DNA of 64,000 bases, taken from NCBI RefSeq assembly GCF_010868145.1, contig NZ_JAAGUY010000010.1, positions 86,212 to 150,211 of the forward strand. The letters run 5' to 3'. The stretch comes from Nocardia cyriacigeorgica. Lineage in GTDB: Bacteria; Actinomycetota; Actinomycetes; Mycobacteriales; Mycobacteriaceae. Below, piece by piece: positions 24,980-33,521 of the stretch. The translations under genes and the position numbers were made by a program. The first letter of the stretch is position 1, and the number at the start of each line of letters is the position of its first letter. The notes below the pieces were generated by a model. That model was given only the letters and a program-made list of their open reading frames with translations. It ran no database searches and was not told the origin of the DNA.

Positions 24980-25798
24980 CTAACGTGCCGCCGCGAGGCT
25001 TCGCGAGGCGGGGCGCAGAGCCCACGAGATCAGTACGCACAGCGCGAACGCTGCCGGCCACCGGAGGTGTGCGGCAGCTGATCCGGCCGCGATGTGGGAG
25101 GCGAATGCTCCGGCGAAATCATAGAACGCTCCAGCGTATGCCCATTCTTTCAGTCGTCCGAGCCGGGGCGCGAGTATCACCAGCGCTCCCGATATCTTCC
25201 AAACCCCGAGCATGGTAACGAAATACGTGGGGTATCCCAGCTCCAGCATTCCCTCGACCGTCGCACCGCGTCCAAGCAGATCGGCGATACCACCGCTGAA
25301 GAGGACACTGGCCACGACGCCGGTTGTCGCCCGGAAGCCGATCGCGCCGACAGATCTCGGTGTGTCGTTGGAGTCGGTTCGTCCTGGTGTCCATGATCCG
25401 GTCGCGACAGTCCTGCGGTCCCGGGGACGGGTTGCCCACGACAGACACGTCATCGTCGCAAAACCGAGGGGACCCGCCGCGGCGGGCTCACCCTGGATGG
25501 CCAGTGAGATCGCCGCCCCGAGATAGACGAAAAGGACACCCGCATACGCCCATTCCTTCAGGCGGGGCAGACCGGGCACCACCAGTACGATGGCTCCGGG
25601 GATCTTGGCGACTCCCAGAATCACCAGGATGTAGGGCGGATACCCGAGCTGATCGACGACGACGTCGCGGACGATGTCGATCTGCATGATGTCCCATATA
25701 CCGCCCATTGCCGATTCGAACGCGACGATCGCGGTGGTTATCCAGTACACAACGCTGCGGTAGCGGCTGTTCGCCGCGGTGTGCAGAAGCTCGGTCAT
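24980..25798 (-). CDS. Tandem double-DoxX membrane protein
   Basis: 272 aa made of two DoxX-like units of about 110 residues joined by a polar linker (residues ~125-150). Unit 1 contains DQLGYPPYILVILGVAKIPG and GLPRLKEWAYAGVLFVYLGA; unit 2 contains LELGYPTYFVTMLGVWKISG and RLGRLKEWAYAGAFYDFAGA. Each has four helices, giving eight in all. DoxX-like proteins are linked to redox or oxidative-stress functions in actinobacteria. An ECF41-type promoter lies upstream, matching that of the sigma gene at 25919-26788, so it is a probable sigma target. Most homologues have a single unit. Confidence 0.8.
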   Translation of the reverse strand: MTELLHTAANSRYRSVVYWITTAIVAFESAMGGIWDIMQIDIVRDVVVDQLGYPPYILVILGVAKIPGAIVLVVPGLPRLKEWAYAGVLFVYLGAAISLAIQGEPAAAGPLGFATMTCLSWATRPRDRRTVATGSWTPGRTDSNDTPRSVGAIGFRATTGVVASVLFSGGIADLLGRGATVEGMLELGYPTYFVTMLGVWKISGALVILAPRLGRLKEWAYAGAFYDFAGAFASHIAAGSAAAHLRWPAAFALCVLISWALRPASRSLAAAR

Positions 25799-25854
25799 AG
25801 TCGGTCCTCGAAATGTGTTCCGCCGACAACGGCGGATTCCATTGACACCGATCT

Positions 25855-25881
25855 GACCGCGTCGGCGGCTCCGATGTGACA
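25855..25881 (-). promoter_or_regulatory. ECF41-type promoter of the double-DoxX gene
   Basis: On the minus strand TGTCACA (25881-25875) is followed after exactly 15 bp by CGGTC (25859-25855), 57 bp before the ATG. The same sequence and spacing occur before the ECF41 sigma gene. The -35 TGTCACA and -10 CGTC elements are those described for ECF41 factors. Confidence 0.7.
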
Positions 25882-25918
25882 GACGAGCGCGGCCCGGTGA
25901 CGGCGGAACCGGTTGCCG

Positions 25919-26788
25919 TCACCGGTCGGAAAGATCCATGCCGACAATCTTTTCCGGATCGCTGATCATCTCGATGCCGACGATCTTCGCGTCCAGGATC
26001 GTGAAAGTGAAGACTATGCGCGGGCGGCCGCCGACCATCCAGATCGCACCCGGTTCCCGGTCGACCAGGGCCGGTCGGACACCCTGCGCGCGACCGGTGA
26101 AGGTTCGAGCCACGGCTTCGGCGCCGATGACTTCCGCTGCGGCCCCGGCCGCGACGACAGTGTCGTCCGCACGCACCACCACATCGGGGTCGAGGAGTTC
26201 GAGCAGGGTGTCGAACCGGCCCGTTCGTGCGGCACGTAAGAATGCGTCGACGATCTGACTCCGCTGCGCGATGTCGATCGCCGCGGGCTGATCGATTCCG
26301 TGGACCCGGCGTCGCGCGCGGCTGGCGAGTTGACGCGTCGCTGTGCTGGAACGGCCGACGATCGCGGCTATCTCGTCGAAAGGCACAGCGAACATGTCGT
26401 GCAACACGAAAGCGAGTCGTTCGGCCGGGGACAGGGTATCGAGGACGACCAAGAGTGCCGAGCCGACCGAATCGGCCATCATCGTCTCCTGCTCGGGGGA
26501 GATCGTGGTGGCTCGGTCCGCCCTGTCGTCGACCACCTCGGTGCCGCAAAGCTGTTCTCGGCGGTTCTTGCGGCGCTGCAGTTCGTTCAGCGAAACCCGC
26601 GAGACTACCGTGGTCAGCCAGCCGGCTAGATTGTCGACGTCGGAGACGTCGGTTCTGCTCAATCGTATCCATGCCTCCTGCACCGCATCCTCGGCGTCGG
26701 TGACCGAACCCAGCATCCGGTACGCCACGGCATGCAGATGCGTTCTATTGGCCTCGAATTCTTTGATAAGCCACTCGGTGTAGTCCAT
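25919..26788 (-). CDS. ECF41-type sigma factor (SigJ-like) with SnoaL-like C-terminal domain
   Basis: 289 aa. Sigma region 2 (HLHAVAYRMLGSVTDAEDAV, QEAWIRLSR) and region 4 (TLSPAERLAFVLHDMFAVPF, EIAAIVGRSSTATRQLASRA) are followed by about 110 residues of SnoaL/NTF2-like fold (IVDAFLRAARTGRFDTLLEL, GGRPRIVFTFTILDAKIVGI). In ECF41 factors this extra domain replaces an anti-sigma factor and modulates activity. ECF41 genes commonly neighbour DoxX, CMD or oxidoreductase genes; here the double-DoxX gene follows on the same strand. Identical promoter elements before both genes indicate autoregulation. Confidence 0.9.
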   Translation of the reverse strand: MDYTEWLIKEFEANRTHLHAVAYRMLGSVTDAEDAVQEAWIRLSRTDVSDVDNLAGWLTTVVSRVSLNELQRRKNRREQLCGTEVVDDRADRATTISPEQETMMADSVGSALLVVLDTLSPAERLAFVLHDMFAVPFDEIAAIVGRSSTATRQLASRARRRVHGIDQPAAIDIAQRSQIVDAFLRAARTGRFDTLLELLDPDVVVRADDTVVAAGAAAEVIGAEAVARTFTGRAQGVRPALVDREPGAIWMVGGRPRIVFTFTILDAKIVGIEMISDPEKIVGMDLSDR

Positions 26789-26824
26789 CGGTCACATTCC
26801 TCCGGGGGATCTGTCAGTACCTAC

Positions 26825-26851
26825 GACCGGCCGAATCGAGCCGGTGTGACA
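26825..26851 (-). promoter_or_regulatory. ECF41-type autoregulatory promoter of the sigma gene
   Basis: TGTCACA (26851-26845) and CGGTC (26829-26825) on the minus strand with a 15-bp spacer, 37 bp before the ATG at 26788. Identical in pattern to the promoter of the double-DoxX gene. Confidence 0.7.
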
Positions 26852-26876
26852 GCGATAGACACGGAGATACGAAGCC

Positions 26877-27080
26877 GTGACCTCGCCAGTGATGGACGAG
26901 CAGTACTACGTCCAGTTCGAGCTGGGTGGCCAACAGGTCGGGCTCGATCCCAACGGGCACGCCAAGAGGCTGACCGGCGTTGCCCCTTCTGGACTGTCGA
27001 CGATATCCGCGAGCGCGTCGCCGAACTGGTCGCCGCGGGCGCCACCGCCGTGCAGGCGGTGACCGACGTCGGCGGCAGCC
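26877..27080 (+). pseudogene. Frameshifted, truncated VOC/glyoxalase-family gene
   Basis: The first frame, from the GTG at 26877, gives DEQYYVQFELGGQQVGLDPN then GHAKRLTG. Near 26983 the homology moves to another frame, which reads PFWTVDDIRERVAELVAAGA then TAVQAVTDVGG. Together these spell the middle and C-terminal part of a VOC (glyoxalase/bleomycin-resistance) protein. The N-terminal betaalpha unit and the end are missing, and a frameshift divides the rest, so it is non-functional. 27081-27221 shows nothing else recognisable. VOC proteins are frequent neighbours of ECF41 and DoxX genes. Confidence 0.6.
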
Positions 27081-27221
27081 ATCGGACGTGGCGACGAAGC
27101 ACACGAGGTCGTGTCCGTCGAGGCGTCACATTCGCGGTCGCTGGACTGTCATCCATGACAAGGGAAGATCCGGTGCCCGCCCGTATGGCGGGAATCGACC
27201 ATGCACTTCTGGAGGAATGAA

Positions 27222-27680
27222 ATGCTGAAACGCCGCACTGTGCCGACGTGGTTGCGTACTGGCTTCTACTGGTTCTTGGCTTTCGAGTTCTTTGTGGGGT
27301 TCGCAACCAAATTCTGGCCGGGGGAGACCTTCTTCGGACCGCCCTACTCCGAGAAGTTCGCCGACTGGGGCTTCGACCCGAATATGCGTTACCTGGTCGG
27401 GGCGATGGAGCTGGTCTGCGCGATTCTGCTGCTAATTCCGCGCCGGCAGTCCAGATTCCTCGGCGCCGCAGGGCTGGTGCTGCTACTCGCCGGCGCAGTA
27501 ACAACGCATGTCATCGACGACGCGCCAGTCTACGAAGAGGTGTCGGCGCCACTGCATCTGGTGATCATGCTGTGCGTCGCGACGGTGAACTGGCCCGCCG
27601 CCCCACAGGAACTGATTCGATGGCGATCCGCACCTACGCTGCACATACAGCCGTCGAGCGCGGCCCCGGTGCGGAGCTGA
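27222..27680 (+). CDS. DoxX family membrane protein
   Basis: 152 aa from the ATG at 27222 with GGAGGA upstream; an in-frame ATG at 27201 is less well placed. Four helices with DoxX features: TGFYWFLAFEFFVGFATKFW, GPPYSEKFADWGFDPNMRYL, VGAMELVCAILLLIPRRQSR. DoxX proteins act in membrane redox or detoxification complexes. It is transcribed away from the ECF41 gene, with the VOC remnant between. No ECF41-type promoter was seen directly upstream. Confidence 0.75.
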   Translation: MLKRRTVPTWLRTGFYWFLAFEFFVGFATKFWPGETFFGPPYSEKFADWGFDPNMRYLVGAMELVCAILLLIPRRQSRFLGAAGLVLLLAGAVTTHVIDDAPVYEEVSAPLHLVIMLCVATVNWPAAPQELIRWRSAPTLHIQPSSAAPVRS

Positions 27681-27822
27681 CCGGTACAAACTGCAAGCCC
27701 CTCGTCGTCAACGCTGCCGGAGGTCTCCGTGGGACACGGCGCAGGTTGCGCGAAACGTTATGAGTTGCGCTCCTTTTCAAGGAAGAGGCGGTGGGGCGTT
27801 ACTCGGTTCAGCCACTGAGGGT

Positions 27823-28305
27823 TCACGCTTGCTGCTGGGCGCGAACGGTTTTACGGTCCGCCATGGTCGCCGAAGGTGCGGTGCGGGGCCAGGTCCAGGC
27901 GTAACGCAGGATGAGGGCGAGAAGGATTACTTCCAGCACGATGCCAAGACCGTAGAAGTACAGCCAGGACTCGCCCATCGCGTTGAATGCCGTGACGGGG
28001 ACGTAGAGCGAAGCCACGATGAGGTTCGCGATGCGGTTCACCCTGGCGGGCAGCGTGATCGACAGCATGACCATGAGGATCGGGATGGCCATGAGGGTCA
28101 ACGCGGTGGTCGAAAAGGTCTGGGAGAGGTCGAATTCGAAGACTCTGCCGTTGAGGATGTCTTGGATGACGCCGGGCGTGAAGAAGTTGAGAATGTCGAC
28201 GTAGGCGTACAGGAACATGAAGCTTGTCCACGCTGCGGCGAGCTTGGCTCGTACCGGCATCGGCTGGTCTTCCAGTGTGGTGGTGGGTTGGCGTGTTCGC
28301 ATCAT
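27823..28305 (-). CDS. Four-helix membrane protein, DUF6326-like
   Basis: 160 aa from ATG at 28305 or the adjacent ATG at 28302, with AAAGGAG upstream. The frame continues upstream antisense to the histidine kinase gene, but that part is spurious. Four helices: KLAAAWTSFMFLYAYVDILN, ALTLMAIPILMVMLSITLPA, LIVASLYVPVTAFNAMGESW, YFYGLGIVLEVILLALILRY. The conserved AYVDILNFFTPGVIQDILNG loop fits DUF6326. It is divergent from the two-component genes starting at 28462, which may control it. Function unknown. 27681-27822 shows nothing recognisable. Confidence 0.75.
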   Translation of the reverse strand: MMRTRQPTTTLEDQPMPVRAKLAAAWTSFMFLYAYVDILNFFTPGVIQDILNGRVFEFDLSQTFSTTALTLMAIPILMVMLSITLPARVNRIANLIVASLYVPVTAFNAMGESWLYFYGLGIVLEVILLALILRYAWTWPRTAPSATMADRKTVRAQQQA

Positions 28306-28461
28306 GGTCTCCTTTGTGGTGCGGATCGGTAGGTCTACGATCGCTGAGCCCGGCGGCGGGAACACCGGCCCGGAGGCTGGAGTTCGCCTGGCCGATGGCA
28401 CGATCTCTCTCTCGTTCTTTCGGCGGGTACGCCGAGGCGCGCCGATCCCTATGCTTGAGCC

Positions 28462-29601
28462 GTGGTCACTGTCCGGCGCTCCGTCTGGCATGAACCGCGG
28501 CCTGTTGACGCCCCACCCATCGGTCGTCTCGACTGGCTGCTGGTGGGCGTGTTCGCGGCCGCCGCCCTGGTCGAGGGCATCGTTCGGCCCGACGTGGCGT
28601 GGCGGCCCCTGGTCGCGGTACTCGCCCTGGCGCTGATGCCTGCCCTGCTCTGGCGGCGGAGCCGCCCCCTGACGGCCGCCCTGGTCGGGTGGGGCATCGC
28701 CGGGCTGCTCTCGGTCCTCCAGCTGACCGCGCACGCCGGAGACCTCGGCCTCTACACCATGATGGCCGACTTGATCCTGCTCTACTCCCTGGTGCGGTGG
28801 GGCTCGGGACGAGAGATGGTCGTGGGGTCGGCGTTCGTGACAGTCGTCGTCGCGCTGGGGATGTACGCCTCCTCCGCGGGCTGGGCCGACGTTTTCGGCG
28901 GAAGCGTCCTCTTGCTGTTGTTCGTCGCCCTCGCGGCGGTGTTCCGCTACCGCGCGGACCTGTGGCATCGCCAACAGCGCGAGATCCGCAATCAAGAGCG
29001 GGTGGCGCTGGCGCGCGAGCTGCACGACATCGTGGCCCACCACATCTCGGCCATCGCGGTGCAGGCGCAGGCCGGTGGCGTGGTCGCCGGCATTCAGCCC
29101 GAGAAGGCTGTCGAGGTCCTGGCCGCGATAGAGTCCGAAGCGTCGCGAACCCTCGCAGAGATGAGATCCATGGTGCGAGTGCTGCGCGAGGAGGAAGCCG
29201 TCGCCTACGCACCGCCGCTGGGTGTCGCGGACCTGCCCGCCCTGGCGCGCGCCGACGCGCCGCCCACTGTCGAGGTCTCGCTGGACGGTTCGTTGACCCG
29301 GCTGTCACGCCCCGTGGATGCCGCGCTCTACCGGCTCGCGCAGGAGTCGCTGACCAACGCCGTACGGCACGCCCGGAGCGCGACCCGCGTCGGGATCGAC
29401 GTACGCCGCGTGGGTGATGCTGTCAGGCTGCGTGTCAGCGACGATGGACAGACCGAGCCGGGGCCGGTCCCCGAGCCCGGATTCGGCCTGCTGGGCATGG
29501 CCGAACGTGCCCAGCTCCTTGGCGGATCGCTCTCCGCGGGGCCGGGGCCCGAAGGTGGCTGGGTGGTCGAAGCGGTGCTGCCCGTGGAGGCGCGGGTATG
29601 A
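28462..29601 (+). CDS. NarL-type sensor histidine kinase
   Basis: 379 aa, GTG start. The N-terminal half holds five to six membrane helices with short loops. The HisKA_3 dimerisation domain carries the phospho-acceptor in ARELHDIVAHH (His188). The ATPase domain follows (LYRLAQESLTNAVRHARSAT, VSDDGQ, GFGLLGMAERAQLLGGSLSA). With almost no extracytoplasmic domain it probably senses a membrane signal or a partner membrane protein such as the divergent DUF6326 gene. It overlaps the response regulator gene by ATGA. Confidence 0.9.
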   Translation: MVTVRRSVWHEPRPVDAPPIGRLDWLLVGVFAAAALVEGIVRPDVAWRPLVAVLALALMPALLWRRSRPLTAALVGWGIAGLLSVLQLTAHAGDLGLYTMMADLILLYSLVRWGSGREMVVGSAFVTVVVALGMYASSAGWADVFGGSVLLLLFVALAAVFRYRADLWHRQQREIRNQERVALARELHDIVAHHISAIAVQAQAGGVVAGIQPEKAVEVLAAIESEASRTLAEMRSMVRVLREEEAVAYAPPLGVADLPALARADAPPTVEVSLDGSLTRLSRPVDAALYRLAQESLTNAVRHARSATRVGIDVRRVGDAVRLRVSDDGQTEPGPVPEPGFGLLGMAERAQLLGGSLSAGPGPEGGWVVEAVLPVEARV

Positions 29602-30254
29602 GCATCCGTGTTGTCGTGGCCGACGACCAGGACCTGGTCCGGACCGGGCTGGTGATGATCCTCGGCGCGCAACCCGGCCTCGAGGTCGTGGGGGAGGCGG
29701 CCGACGGACTCGCAGCGCTCGACCTGGCGACCCGGCTGCGTCCCGATGTCCTGCTCGTCGACATCCGGATGCCCGGACTCGACGGCGTCGAGGTGACCCG
29801 ACGCCTGGCCGGGCCGGGCGTAACGGACCCGATGGCGGTCGTCGTCATCACCACCTTCGACCTCGACGAGTACGTCCTCGGCGCCCTACGCGCAGGCGCC
29901 CGCGGCTTCCTGCTCAAAGACGCCGGGCCGGAGCTCCTCGTGCAGGCCATCCGCGCGGCGGCCAACGGGGACGCGCTGATCGCCCCCAATGTCACCCGCC
30001 GACTGCTGGCGACTTTCGCCGACCAGGTGCCGGCGATACCGGTCCAGCCCATCGACCCACTGACCGAGCGCGAGGAGGAGGTGCTCGCGCTGGTAGCACG
30101 CGGCCGGACCAACGCCGAGATCGCCACCGAGCTCTTCGTCGGCCTGAGCACGGTCAAGACCCACGTCGCATCGTTGATGGCCAAGCTCGACGCCCGCAAC
30201 CGCGTCGAGATCGCGATGTGGGCATACGACACCAGACGCGTGAGAGCCGATTAG
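29598..30254 (+). CDS. NarL/LuxR-type response regulator
   Basis: 218 aa. The receiver domain has acidic residues VADDQDLV and the phosphorylation site LLVDIRMPG (Asp55), with a conserved Thr in VVITTFD and Lys in FLLKDAG. The C-terminal LuxR HTH reads LTEREEEVLALVARGRTNAE then STVKTHVASLMAKLDARNRV. It pairs with the upstream kinase through an ATGA overlap. The gene's end faces the convergent PucR gene; 30255-30416 shows no clear terminator. Confidence 0.92.
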   Translation: MSIRVVVADDQDLVRTGLVMILGAQPGLEVVGEAADGLAALDLATRLRPDVLLVDIRMPGLDGVEVTRRLAGPGVTDPMAVVVITTFDLDEYVLGALRAGARGFLLKDAGPELLVQAIRAAANGDALIAPNVTRRLLATFADQVPAIPVQPIDPLTEREEEVLALVARGRTNAEIATELFVGLSTVKTHVASLMAKLDARNRVEIAMWAYDTRRVRAD

Positions 30255-30416
30255 TGGGTACAGATCTCAGCGCAGGCCCGTGGTCTTGGCTGTCCAGCAG
30301 GTGCAGCCGGCGCCGGGCGAAAGATGCTGATGCACTGCTGTGACAGGTCGAGGGGGCGATCTGATGGGCCGCACCCTGACCGAGGCTGACAGGTCCGCTG
30401 TCGCGGGGCGGGAACC

Positions 30417-31985
30417 TCACGGATGGGAAGGAGGGGGACCGTCGAGGAGGCTGAGGGATTGAAGGTGCAGAGCAAGCCGCATACGGCTGTCCTTCAGGTC
30501 GACGCCGAGCAGATCTGCGATCGTGTTCATTCTGTAGCGCAATGTATTCGGGTGAACAAGAAGTTGCTGGGCTGCGCGTTTCGGTTCGCCGAGATAGGCG
30601 AGATACGTGGCGAGAGTGCGTACGTATTCGGTTCCGCGCTCGCGATCGGCCGCGATCAACCTCGACAGAGGGCTCGTGTCGAGAGTCGGACTTCGTTTCA
30701 GTCCCGAAGTCACGCGGGCGATCACAACTTCATGCCACGCGTCTTCGATCGCTGATATCGGGCTCGTCCGCCCGGTTCGTGCGAGTTCTCTGAGTTCGGC
30801 GGCCTCACTTCGCGATCGAGGAAGCTCGCCAGCACTGCTGACGGCACATCCGGCGACCACGATGACGGTTGCGTCCTGAGCCCGCATATCTGACGACAGA
30901 CCCCGTAGCCACGGCCATGTGCCCGCAACGCGTGGTGACCCCTCACTCGCCACCACAGTCATCGGGAGGCCGTCGACCTCGGTCACCGAAGGACGCGCCC
31001 ATCCGAAGCGGCGCAACGTCAATTCCCAATGCTCGAGTTGATACTGGAGGTCCTCCTGGTCAGATTCTCTGACGAGAGCGGCGACCCGCCACGGTCCGTT
31101 GGGTAGCCATGTGGCCGACTCCTCATCGGGCGTGATCAGCGCTGCACGCAGCCGCTCGATGGTCACCCGGCGGGCCGTACCGGACACCGCACGAAGGCGC
31201 AGCAGATGCAGGGCGACCACAGAGGCCGTTTGTGTCAGGTCGCGGAGTTGTTCCTCGGGGATCGGCCCGGGATCCACTACCCATATCGAGCCGAGCAATT
31301 CTCGGCCGGCGCGCACGGGGATGATCAGGCGCGGCAGGACTCCGTCGGGACCGGAATCGACCCAGATCGGCTCGCCGGAAGTGTGTAGCCGCCGGAAGAC
31401 ACCCCGAGATGTGAAGTGTCGCAGGACCGGCTCCGGAACGCGACGTCCGACGATGGTGGAAATGCGGGCGCGGTCGACCGATTCCTGCAATTCGGAGTAG
31501 GCGAGCACACGGGAGTGGGCATCCTCGATAGTGACCGGCGCCGAGACGATCGCCGCTGCGGCATCCGCGAAGGTGAACAGCTCGCTGTAGCTGCTCACAT
31601 TGCGTGCGTCCAGCCCATCCGGTGCCGCGGAATGATCGAGGATTGCGCGGATAAGCCACATCACATGCGTCCAAGACGCCGCCGGTTGCAGCGCGATGAC
31701 GGCTAGTCCGAGAGCCTCGGCGCGTTCGAGGACGTCGGCGGACGCCGCGACCTGGGACTCGAGGACCACCGCAGTGGCCTTCGCGCGCGCCGACCGGCTC
31801 AGCACCTCGAGCGCGGAGGCTTCGTCCCGGACTCCGTGACAGAGCACGAGCACCTCGGAGTCCGGGTAGATCTCGTCGCAGCTGTCCGCGAGGACCACGT
31901 CACGCACGGTGTCGCGGCGGCCCGCCAGGAGAAGCCTGACCATGGCGCCACCAAGGGACTCGACCAGTGTGTCGATTGCGATCAC
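30417..31985 (-). CDS. PucR family regulator with N-terminal PucR and GAF-like domains
   Basis: 522 aa. Residues 1-130 resemble the PucR ligand domain (EVLVLCHGVRDEASALEVLS, ATAVVLESQVAASADVLERA). The middle is GAF-like (PVTIEDAHSRVLAYSELQES, PRLIIPVRAGRELLGSIWVV). The end is the PucR HTH (TLATYLAYLGEPKRAAQQLL, VHPNTLRYRMNTIADLLGVD). Such proteins usually activate catabolic genes in response to a metabolite. It is divergent from the DadA-like oxidase gene at 32153, with a perfect inverted repeat between them. Confidence 0.88.
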   Translation of the reverse strand: MIAIDTLVESLGGAMVRLLLAGRRDTVRDVVLADSCDEIYPDSEVLVLCHGVRDEASALEVLSRSARAKATAVVLESQVAASADVLERAEALGLAVIALQPAASWTHVMWLIRAILDHSAAPDGLDARNVSSYSELFTFADAAAAIVSAPVTIEDAHSRVLAYSELQESVDRARISTIVGRRVPEPVLRHFTSRGVFRRLHTSGEPIWVDSGPDGVLPRLIIPVRAGRELLGSIWVVDPGPIPEEQLRDLTQTASVVALHLLRLRAVSGTARRVTIERLRAALITPDEESATWLPNGPWRVAALVRESDQEDLQYQLEHWELTLRRFGWARPSVTEVDGLPMTVVASEGSPRVAGTWPWLRGLSSDMRAQDATVIVVAGCAVSSAGELPRSRSEAAELRELARTGRTSPISAIEDAWHEVVIARVTSGLKRSPTLDTSPLSRLIAADRERGTEYVRTLATYLAYLGEPKRAAQQLLVHPNTLRYRMNTIADLLGVDLKDSRMRLALHLQSLSLLDGPPPSHP

Positions 31986-32086
31986 CCGAGGCTCCTTCCG
32001 GCTCCGCCCCCGACTGGAACAACTCGCGAGAAGCCGTCCCAGCTTGTGGTGAGAACACTAATACACCCCGTCCAGCTGGCGTGATC

Positions 32087-32105
32087 GCACAGTGACTCTC
32101 TGTGC
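32087..32105. promoter_or_regulatory. Inverted repeat between PucR and DadA-like genes
   Basis: GCACAG-N7-CTGTGC, a perfect 6-bp inverted repeat 48 bp upstream of the oxidase start and about 100 bp from the PucR start. It is the strongest operator candidate in this divergent region. Confidence 0.5.
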
Positions 32106-32152
32106 TGGGCGACCGATGATCGAGCAATATCCACTGCCCGAAAGAGGTCCCC

Positions 32153-33409
32153 ATGAGTGTCCGCGGCACATCACCCCGGCGAGTCGGCGTCATCGGCGCA
32201 GGAATGGTTGGTTTGTCCACAGCCTGGTTCCTGCAAGAACAGGGCATGGAGGTCACGGTCCTCGACCGCGGGGCGGTGGCTGCCGGGGCATCCTGGGGAA
32301 ACGCTGGATGGATCACTCCTGGTATCAGTACGCCGCTCCCGGAGCCTGCGGTATTGAAGTACGGAATCCACGCGGTCGTCAGTCCGTCGTCACCGGTGTA
32401 CGTGCCGCCGAGCCTGAATCCTCGACTCATCCGATTCTTGTTGTCGTTCGTTCGTCACAGCACGACCACCCGGTGGAAGGCAGCGATGGAGGCGCTGGTG
32501 GCCATCAACCGCCACGCTTTGGCCGCTTTCGACGAACTCGCCGATGGGGGAGTGACTGTCCGAACCAACGACGCGAAGTCGTTTCTCGCCGCGTACCGCA
32601 CCACGGCCGAACAGCAGGTGCTCCTCGACGAGTTGCGGCATATCCGGGCCGCCGGCCAGACGATCGAATTCGACGTCTTGTCAGGTGCCGAGGCGCGAGA
32701 AATCGAACCATCGTTGTCGGACCGGATCGGCACCGCGATTCGGCTCCACGACCAGCGGTTCATCAACCCGGGTGAGTTCGTCGCTGGTCTCGCCGACGCC
32801 GTTCGCGCGCGTGGGGCGTCGGTCGAGGAACGAGTTCGGGTTGACAGTGTCGTCGACGAGGGTTCCGGAGTCCGGGTCACGACCACGGAAAGAGATGACG
32901 AGCGGTTCGATGCGCTGGTGCTGGCCACCGGCGCCTGGTTGAGCCACGATGCGCATGGATTCGGTGTCCGCATCCCCATCCAGGCCGGGCGCGGATACAG
33001 CTTCAGCGTATCGATCGACCACGTACCGGCCGGCCCGATCTACTACCCGGCCCAGCGCGTCGCATGTACACCCATCGGAGACCGCCTGAGAATCGCGGGG
33101 ATGATGGAGTTCAAGGCGCCGGATGCTGCGCTGGACCGTCGGCGGATCGCAGCGATCGTCGATGCGGCGAAGCCCCTCTTGCGCGGCGCCGACCTCGACG
33201 ACCGCCACGATGAATGGGTCGGTTCGCGCCCGTGCACGCCCGATGGGCTCCCCGTGATCGGAGCCACCCGGTCCGAGCGCGTATTCGTCGCAGGCGGTCA
33301 TGGCATGTGGGGCATCACTCTCGGGCCCGCCACCGGACGTCTACTCGCCGAGCGGATCGCCACCGGGACGGCACCGGCAGAACTTGCCCCGTTCGATCCA
33401 CTGAGATGA
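32153..33409 (+). CDS. DadA-like FAD-dependent D-amino acid dehydrogenase/oxidoreductase
   Basis: 418 aa with GAGG upstream of the ATG. The N-terminal FAD Rossmann motif is VGVIGAGMVGLSTAWFLQEQ, followed by AGASWGNAGWITPG as in DadA. The C-terminal FAD segment is DGLPVIGATRSERVFVAGGH then GMWGITLGPATGRLLAE. The DAO family (PF01266) oxidises D-amino acids or related amines to keto acids with quinone or oxygen as acceptor. The divergent PucR gene is the likely regulator. The convergent neighbour is a D-aminoacylase-like amidohydrolase. Confidence 0.88.
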   Translation: MSVRGTSPRRVGVIGAGMVGLSTAWFLQEQGMEVTVLDRGAVAAGASWGNAGWITPGISTPLPEPAVLKYGIHAVVSPSSPVYVPPSLNPRLIRFLLSFVRHSTTTRWKAAMEALVAINRHALAAFDELADGGVTVRTNDAKSFLAAYRTTAEQQVLLDELRHIRAAGQTIEFDVLSGAEAREIEPSLSDRIGTAIRLHDQRFINPGEFVAGLADAVRARGASVEERVRVDSVVDEGSGVRVTTTERDDERFDALVLATGAWLSHDAHGFGVRIPIQAGRGYSFSVSIDHVPAGPIYYPAQRVACTPIGDRLRIAGMMEFKAPDAALDRRRIAAIVDAAKPLLRGADLDDRHDEWVGSRPCTPDGLPVIGATRSERVFVAGGHGMWGITLGPATGRLLAERIATGTAPAELAPFDPLR

Positions 33410-33521
33410 AAAGATCTGCCGTGCACGGGTAGTACCTACCGCTCCGAATCACGCGTACGGGATGCCGTCGGCGGTGCGCCGGAATGTTCTATCGTTTCGT
33501 CATACACGTGCCCACCACGCG

